From a virus: a stretch of 25,684 nt of DNA. Positions 21,604-25,684 of this stretch are shown here, piece after piece (positions within the stretch are counted from its first letter, which is position 1; each line of letters opens with the position of its first letter). The notes beneath the pieces are model-generated. The model had not been told where the DNA came from, made no database searches, and was given only the letters and a program-made list of their open reading frames with translations. The stretch is taken from positions 1 through 25,684 of IMG/VR virus record IMGVR_UViG_3300047276_000453. The stretch is one strand, 5' to 3'. The position numbers were made by a program, and so were the translations under genes.

Positions 21604-21632
21604 ATTATACCCCTTTAGGGGTATATACGGAA
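21604..21632 (-). promoter_or_regulatory. candidate leftward promoter (TATAAT box)
   Basis: Minus strand TATAAT at 21604-21609 is a perfect -10 box. The hexamer 17 bases upstream, TTCCGT (21627-21632), is a poor -35 and overlaps the first tandem repeat, so activation by a protein bound to the repeats is plausible. The transcript would run into 21525 and the packaging/head genes. Confidence 0.5.
21607..21624. promoter_or_regulatory. 18-base palindrome, operator or origin hairpin
   Basis: ATACCCC-TTTA-GGGGTAT: seven-base arms with a four-base centre (an eighth T-A pair is possible). It overlaps the TATAAT box, so a protein bound here would affect transcription; alternatively it is an unwinding or cruciform site in an origin. 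Confidence 0.7.
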
Positions 21633-21664
21633 CTTCCGAGGGAACTTCCAAGGGAATTTCCGAG
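21629..21664. repeat. three tandem 12-bp iteron-like repeats
   Basis: GGAACTTCCGAG, GGAACTTCCAAG and GGAATTTCCGAG follow one another without gaps. Each carries the palindromic core GGAA-N-TTCC. With a RepA/RecA-type ATPase gene on one side and a basic protein gene on the other, this resembles iterons of a replication origin or a regulator array. Confidence 0.9.
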
Positions 21665-21726
21665 GGGGTGGGCGATGGGGCGAGGAAGGCCATTGGAGGT
21701 TCGGGAAGGGGGAAGGGTCGGACCCG

Positions 21727-22641
21727 TCAGGCAAAACGCCTTGGCGACCCCTTGGCGGGGCGGGAATCGGGGTTACCTTGGGACGATGTCTCCTCCGCCG
21801 TGGCATACTCCCAAGCGATGACCCCCTCTTGTCGGGAATGTCGGATGAGGATTTCGCCTTTAAAGTCGCCGAATGTATCGCGCATACCCGCGCGGGAACG
21901 GCGTTTGGTTAGGATAAACTTATAAACGGGTTCGTCGCCTGGGCAACGGACGAGGGCCGCACATTCGCGAGAGTAATTAACCCATTCGGCGGACCCGGCC
22001 CCCGTATAGGCGAGGGCCGCGTTGGTTTGTCCTTCCGTCTCGGACGCGGGCTTGGGCTTCGCGGTATGATGCATAAAGACGAGGATGCACCCCGTTTCGC
22101 GAAGGACGGGGTCGATTTGATGGCGGAGGAATTCCGAGGTTGCCGCTTGGTCGGCAATCTCAAACCCCGCATACGAAAGAAGGGGGTCGCAATAGATAAT
22201 CGCCGCGGAATGTTTAAGGATTAGGTCCTTAATGAACGGGGCGAATTTGGGGCCGATGGCGGACCCGTTGCGGACGATGGCGAGGTTTTGGTCGAGGAGC
22301 TCGATTTCGGACATCGTAAGCTTTGCCCCATTGACCGCGCCTTGGTATGCTTCCGCGACATCGCCGAAATCGTTTTCCGCCTGGACGATGACCGACCGCA
22401 AGGGTTCCTTGGGTTTGATTCCGAACGCGTCCTTACCGACGGCCCAACGGATTGCGAATTGGGTCATTAGAGACGACTTACCCGTCCCCGAATTCCCGAC
22501 AATCATAAGGGACCCGCCTTTGCATAGCCAACGGCGACCGAGGACGCAATTGGGGTCGTTGTCGGGGTCGAACGCGCGGAGGTCGGCGGGCGAGAAGGTT
22601 TCGGTCCCGTCGCCGGGGGGCGGGGAAATAGGTTCGGGCAT
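21727..22641 (-). CDS. RepA/RecA-type P-loop ATPase, probable replicative helicase (304 aa)
   Basis: AAA_25/RepA-like protein. Walker A GNSGTGKS (49-56), a following VIVQAENDF segment (84-92, the VDGE-like catalytic glutamate region of RepA helicases), Walker B SAAIIYCDPL with D152, and ILVFMHHTAKP (186-195), the sensor-like motif with the His pair seen in RepA and related hexameric helicases. A GS/E/W segment near 215 precedes strand-rich C-terminal sequence and a basic Ser/Arg end. It probably unwinds DNA at the phage origin. The neighbouring tandem repeats strengthen this reading. The ATG follows a C/A-rich leader without an SD (CTAATCCGACCCA). Confidence 0.85.
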   Translation of the reverse strand: MPEPISPPPGDGTETFSPADLRAFDPDNDPNCVLGRRWLCKGGSLMIVGNSGTGKSSLMTQFAIRWAVGKDAFGIKPKEPLRSVIVQAENDFGDVAEAYQGAVNGAKLTMSEIELLDQNLAIVRNGSAIGPKFAPFIKDLILKHSAAIIYCDPLLSYAGFEIADQAATSEFLRHQIDPVLRETGCILVFMHHTAKPKPASETEGQTNAALAYTGAGSAEWVNYSRECAALVRCPGDEPVYKFILTKRRSRAGMRDTFGDFKGEILIRHSRQEGVIAWEYATAEETSSQGNPDSRPAKGSPRRFA

Positions 22642-22673
22642 TGGGTCGGATTAGTCGGACGACGGTGAGGCCG

Positions 22674-22949
22674 TCAAGGTTGTTTATTCTTTCGACGGAT
22701 TGGCGGGCCGTAATGGGCCATAAGGCGACGGCGGCCCTTGGTAACGATGCGGAGGTCCTTGCGGACGAGTATGCCAGCTTCCAAGGCGACGCGGATATAT
22801 CGTTTGGTATTGGTCCGAGTATACTTCCATTTTTCCGCCCATTGTTCCTCGGTTCGGTATCCCTTGGGGACGGGTTCGACGGATTTGTTGATTTCGCCCA
22901 GGATGAGGTTGAGGGTTTCGTCGGATAGGATGCGCGCGCGTTTGGTCAT
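22674..22949 (-). CDS. putative winged-helix protein (91 aa)
   Basis: Residues 30-75 (YRTEEQWAEKWKYTRTNTKR, then YIRVALEAGILVRKDLRI) have the pattern of a helix-turn-helix with a wing: two helices, a Thr/Arg-rich recognition helix and a strand pair. The C-terminal tail is basic (RRRLMAHYGPPIRRKNK). It lies directly before the helicase gene, like the small DNA-binding partners or helicase loaders in many replication modules. Its ATG overlaps the phosphoesterase stop (ATGA). Either a regulator or an origin/helicase-loading protein; the choice is open. Confidence 0.7.
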   Translation of the reverse strand: MTKRARILSDETLNLILGEINKSVEPVPKGYRTEEQWAEKWKYTRTNTKRYIRVALEAGILVRKDLRIVTKGRRRLMAHYGPPIRRKNKQP

Positions 22950-23701
22950 CGGGGCGAGAAGGTTTTAAAGTCCGATGGCCAAGTCCATCGGCCCGCGGTC
23001 GGTTCGACGATAAAGACTTTCCAATCGTTGCCGTCGACCCAACCAGCGACGAACGCGTTGGAATGACGGGCGGTCGCGAGGCGGGTCGCGGAATAATCCA
23101 TCGAGTCGTTAAGGCCGAGCCAACCCGCGGAAAAGGCGGCCCCGCCACCTTCCCGGCGGAGGGCGACTTGCTCGACGGAATGGGTATGCCCGTGGACAAG
23201 AGCTCCGCCGCGGACGGCGTAATGTAGGCCCATTTCCTTTGTCGCGTTGAGGCCGTGGGAATACCCGTGGACAGCGGCGACAGGTCCCAGGCGGTAAACG
23301 CCGCGCTTGGCGTTATAGGGGAGGATTACGGTCGCCCCGCATTTGCGCGCGTGTCGGTTGATTTTGTCTTTGATGCCCTCGCAAGCTTCGCGGAACATCG
23401 CGGACCCCGACGAACGGATATGGGTTTCAAGGCGGGCCTCGTGATTACCCCATAAGTAAACGGTCGGTCGGAAGCGGGCAAAGAAATCGAACCCCGCGGC
23501 GAGGTCCTCGTTAAGCGATTCGTTTTTCTCGGTATCGTCCTTGCCTTTACGAAGGGAACGGAAATCGAAATGGTCGCCCCCGGCGATGCGGACGGTCGGA
23601 CGGAAGTCGCGGCAAAACTCATACAACGCGGCGAGGGCCTTGGGGTCGGCGCAATCCCCGTGGGAGTCGGAAGCGAATACGAACCGCGTTGGTTTGCTCA
23701 T
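22946..23701 (-). CDS. metallophosphoesterase (251 aa)
   Basis: Calcineurin-like fold with all signature motifs: D-S-H (D12, H14) in FASDSHGD, GGDHFD (41-46), GNHE (85-88), VHGYSHG around H145, and GHTH (171-174). Two metal ions and phosphoester cleavage are expected; the substrate could be nucleic acid, as in SbcD-like or phage DNA-repair nucleases, or a small nucleotide. The start MSKPTRFVF is four bases after the previous stop; the longer frame upstream is not supported. It lies in a replication/nucleotide module beside a nucleotide kinase and a winged-helix gene, which favours a DNA-metabolism role. Confidence 0.88.
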   Translation of the reverse strand: MSKPTRFVFASDSHGDCADPKALAALYEFCRDFRPTVRIAGGDHFDFRSLRKGKDDTEKNESLNEDLAAGFDFFARFRPTVYLWGNHEARLETHIRSSGSAMFREACEGIKDKINRHARKCGATVILPYNAKRGVYRLGPVAAVHGYSHGLNATKEMGLHYAVRGGALVHGHTHSVEQVALRREGGGAAFSAGWLGLNDSMDYSATRLATARHSNAFVAGWVDGNDWKVFIVEPTAGRWTWPSDFKTFSPR

Positions 23702-23705
23702 TTGG

Positions 23706-23891
23706 TCAATCAATTGGTTTCCAAGTAACGACGGGGATAAGTGTGACGCGATAGGTTTGTGCGCCCGTAAGGTCCGCTTGCCATTGGTTGAATTCCACGG
23801 AAACGACCTTATAATCAAAACCGTCGTCCGGGTTGTTGATAATGTCGCCGACTTGAGGCAACGGCTTTCCGATAAATGGTTCTTTGCTCAT
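23706..23891 (-). CDS. hypothetical protein (61 aa)
   Basis: Small beta-rich protein: KPLPQVGDIINNPDDGFDYK, then VVSVEFNQWQADLTGAQTY and RVTLIPVVTW. The opening (VGDIIN, DGFDYKVVSV) is like short SH3-type barrels found in phage accessory proteins. ATG 23891 overlaps the previous stop in an ATGA junction. Function unknown; it is cotranscribed with the phosphoesterase, which follows after four bases. Confidence 0.7.
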   Translation of the reverse strand: MSKEPFIGKPLPQVGDIINNPDDGFDYKVVSVEFNQWQADLTGAQTYRVTLIPVVTWKPID

Positions 23892-24259
23892 TTGGTCGGA
23901 TATAGGTCGTCCTCGCCTTGCATCGGTTCCCATTGGAATAGGGAATACGGACCGCGGCCCCCGACGCGGGGGTAAGCGGAATGTTCCGGGAAGTCGTAAC
24001 CCATCGCTTTGATTTCCGCGGGAGTCATTCGCATCATTTCCGCGGTATCGTTTAGGCCGATGCCGAGGCGGAGGGCCTCGTCGAGCTGGACGCGCGGGTC
24101 GTAAGGGATGACGACGATATGGTCCGACTTGCGCTTGAGGAGGTTGCGGGAATGGGCGCAACGGACGAGGAACCTGGCGCGCTCGATGGATACGCCGAGG
24201 ATTGCCGCGCGACGGCGGAGGACGGGGTCGTCGGAGGCCGTGAGGTTGTTGCAAACCAT
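23888..24259 (-). CDS. hypothetical protein (123 aa)
   Basis: Starts MVCNNLTASDDPVLRRRAAI; the following segment (LGVSIERARFLVRCAHSRNL) is helical and has a helix-turn-helix-like spacing. Later segments DHIVVIPYDPRV and LDEALRLGIGLNDTAEMM, then the phrase MTPAEIKAMGYDFPEH, suggest a second small domain. ATG 24259 is preferred over an in-frame TTG seven codons earlier because it follows the leader CTAATCCCGACCCA seen at other starts. The coding sequence for MTPAE contains a 13-base match to the conserved 16-base element (24014-24026). Function unknown. Confidence 0.7.
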   Translation of the reverse strand: MVCNNLTASDDPVLRRRAAILGVSIERARFLVRCAHSRNLLKRKSDHIVVIPYDPRVQLDEALRLGIGLNDTAEMMRMTPAEIKAMGYDFPEHSAYPRVGGRGPYSLFQWEPMQGEDDLYPTK

Positions 24260-24269
24260 TGGGTCGGGA

Positions 24270-25028
24270 TTAGAGTCCAAGGCGGTCGGCGAGGTTGCGG
24301 CCCTCGTCGACGACGGTATCGCGGGAATTGAAGGCGAAACGATACTCGAAATCGACGGCGACCTCGCGGCGGATTTCGCCGAGGGATTGGAGCTCCTCGT
24401 CGTTGGCGGGTTCGACCCCTTGGGTATCGATGCGGACGGTTAGGATGCGCCAACCCAACGGGGTGAGGATGTCGGCAAGGACCTTGAGCTCGTTGATATA
24501 CCGCCAATCGGGGACGACGACGACTTGGTCGCGGGTATTCCAAAAGTCGCGGCGGGCGATGCGGTTCGCGGTAAGCTCGGCGAAAATGTTTCGGTTGAGC
24601 GACCTGGACATACGACCGAGGGCGACGAGGACCTCGCGGTTGGTCGCCTTGAATTGCTCGTCAAAGAAGTCGAGGCCCGCCTGGGAATCCAATTGGTCGG
24701 TCGACTTAAGGTATTCGTTGGCGGCGGACTTGAGGGGGGCGGCGAAGGATGTCTTATAAAAGTCGAGGACGCGGGAGTCGTATGGTCGGTTAAATCGGCG
24801 TTGTTCGACGCGGTCGAGGAGGCCGTCGGCGAAAGTGTCCTTGCCCGCGCGGGCGAACCCGGAAACGAGGATGACGGTTTTGGTGGGAGGGGGCGGTTGG
24901 GTTGTCATTAGGGATTGATAATGTTTGTATTCGATAAGAGGGCCATCGGGGTCGACGACAAGGATATTTCCGCCGAGGGTTCGTTGGGTTTGGTTGTCGG
25001 CGATGCGGTATCGGGTCGGGGCGGTCAT
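24270..25028 (-). CDS. P-loop nucleotide kinase, dNMP-kinase-like (252 aa)
   Basis: A P-loop at 57-65 (GFARAGKDT) opens a kinase domain of about 190 residues; RNIFAELTANRIARR, VVVVPDWRYINELKVL and ILTVRIDTQGVEP fit the T4 gp1-like deoxynucleoside monophosphate kinases, which raise dNTP precursors for phage replication. The first 40-55 residues (YRIADNQTQRTLGGNILVV, then PLIEYKHYQSL) are an extra N-terminal segment with its own compact pattern; an internal ATG at 24908 would give the kinase alone. ATG 25028 is chosen because it forms an ATGA junction with the previous gene. Substrate is not readable from sequence. Confidence 0.75.
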   Translation of the reverse strand: MTAPTRYRIADNQTQRTLGGNILVVDPDGPLIEYKHYQSLMTTQPPPPTKTVILVSGFARAGKDTFADGLLDRVEQRRFNRPYDSRVLDFYKTSFAAPLKSAANEYLKSTDQLDSQAGLDFFDEQFKATNREVLVALGRMSRSLNRNIFAELTANRIARRDFWNTRDQVVVVPDWRYINELKVLADILTPLGWRILTVRIDTQGVEPANDEELQSLGEIRREVAVDFEYRFAFNSRDTVVDEGRNLADRLGL

Positions 25029-25267
25029 TCGGGGCGGGGGTCCTTGGCGGCGCGCCAACCTTCCAATTCGGCCTCGTATGCGATTTGATGCCGGGCGGCG
25101 TAGGCGAGCGCGTCGCCCGCGGCGAGGAGGCGGTTGTTTTCCTTTTTCAATTCGACGATGCGGTCGAGGATTTGGGCCTCGACGCGGACGGCCTTCATTC
25201 GGTTAAGGAGGGCCATTTCCGCGATTCGCGCCTCAAGCTCCTTGATGCGGGTTTCGTAATAGCTCAC
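25025..25267 (-). CDS. coiled-coil protein, paralogue of its neighbour (80 aa, GTG start)
   Basis: Almost wholly helical: YYETRIKELEARIAEMALL, VRVEAQILDRIVELKKENN, then RLLAAGDALAYAARHQ and a Trp-containing end (EGWRAAKD). I choose GTG 25267 because it overlaps the preceding stop (GTGA) and leaves out residues that mirror the neighbour in another frame; ATG 25294 would add nine residues. The end AGDALA...W-x-A-A-K matches AGDAMM...W-E-A-A-K in the gene upstream, so the two are probably divergent copies of one family of phage early coiled-coil proteins. Function unknown. Confidence 0.7.
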   Translation of the reverse strand: MSYYETRIKELEARIAEMALLNRMKAVRVEAQILDRIVELKKENNRLLAAGDALAYAARHQIAYEAELEGWRAAKDPRPE

Positions 25268-25684
25268 GACTGCACCCCCTTGGCGGCTTCCCACGCTTCA
25301 GAGTGGGGGTATCCGCTGTCGTCGTGCTGATGGTCAATCCAGTCCATCATCGCATCCCCCGCCTTGGTCAGCCGCTCGACATTGGCCTTGTGATGCATCT
25401 TGAAGTCCATCGCTTCTTTGACGACTTCAGCCACCTTGAGGCGACCATTACTTGCTTCCTCAATATGTTTGACGACCTCGGCCTTAAGGCGGGCGTTCTC
25501 GGCTTCAAGCCTGGCAATAGCGTCCTTCCTGTCCTTGTGCAAACCTCCAGAGTCCACATTATCTTGATACATCTTAAAGGCGATTTGGGACGCTCCGTAA
25601 AGGTTCACCTGGTCACGCAATCGTTCCTTAAACATTTCGACCTCGGCCTTGAGGCGGGCGTTATCTACGGCATATTGATTGCAT
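25264..25684 (-). CDS. coiled-coil protein, cut by the window edge (139 aa visible)
   Basis: The frame is open to the right edge of the window, so the start probably lies outside; an internal ATG at 25635 also exists but the residues before it (DNARLKAEVE) continue the coiled coil and match an internal repeat (ENARLKAEVV). Long heptad helices rich in Lys, Glu, Ala and Leu are followed by AGDAMMDWIDHQHDD and EAWEAAKG, shared with the next gene. Codon choice differs from the rest of the window (AGG for Arg, GGA for Gly, CAG for Gln are frequent), suggesting more recent acquisition. Function unknown. Confidence 0.7.
   Translation of the reverse strand, partial: CNQYAVDNARLKAEVEMFKERLRDQVNLYGASQIAFKMYQDNVDSGGLHKDRKDAIARLEAENARLKAEVVKHIEEASNGRLKVAEVVKEAMDFKMHHKANVERLTKAGDAMMDWIDHQHDDSGYPHSEAWEAAKGVQS

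Noticed and set aside
1-25684. tRNA genes, CRISPR arrays, insertion sequences, integrase and attachment sites
   Set aside because: No cloverleaf-like segments, regularly spaced repeats, transposase or integrase motifs, or att-like direct repeats at a gene end were seen on either strand.

Overview
The window is one continuous piece of a tailed, double-stranded DNA bacteriophage genome, GC-rich (roughly 60% by eye). Every gene I can support reads leftward on the minus strand, so the text follows the order of transcription, from high to low coordinates. A lambda-type order of packaging, head and tail genes, a tape-measure-like protein and collagen-like fibres point to a siphovirus with a fairly short tail. 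I see no integrase, repressor, tRNA, rRNA, CRISPR or insertion sequence, so lifestyle is undetermined, and the host cannot be named. Most genes lack a Shine-Dalgarno (SD) sequence.

Right end (25684-21727), early/replication module: two related coiled-coil proteins, a P-loop nucleotide kinase, two unknown small proteins, a metallophosphoesterase, a winged-helix protein and a RepA/RecA-type ATPase, packed with ATGA or few-base junctions. A 200-base control region follows (21541-21726), with three tandem 12-bp repeats, a palindrome, a TATAAT box and a GC-rich hairpin: a candidate origin and/or late promoter.

Packaging and head (21525-12725): two putative DNA-binding proteins, terminase small and large subunits, gpW-like joining protein, portal, S49-type prohead protease with a very long acidic tail, coiled-coil putative scaffold, a small unknown protein and the major capsid protein. 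The capsid gene ends at a strong terminator.

Inserted unit (12323-12642): a 69-residue gene with its own consensus promoter and terminator, arranged like a phage moron.

Tail (12213-3149): connector, tail completion, tail terminator, putative tube, assembly chaperone, tape measure, two tail proteins, an Ig-like small protein and two fibre proteins.

Lysis and left end (3144-37): a 46-residue membrane peptide, a lipoprotein with three C-terminal membrane segments (spanin candidate), a small HExxH protein, a holin-like protein, another membrane protein, a terminator, then six small unknown genes.

Two genome-wide features stand out. All four palindromes GATC, CATG, GTAC and CTAG appear to be absent from the whole window. 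An identical 16-base element carrying an SD inside a small hairpin sits upstream of five structural genes. No gene-free stretch exceeds 300 bases; the longest are 21526-21726, 1146-1317, 12214-12372 and 12583-12724, each described below.
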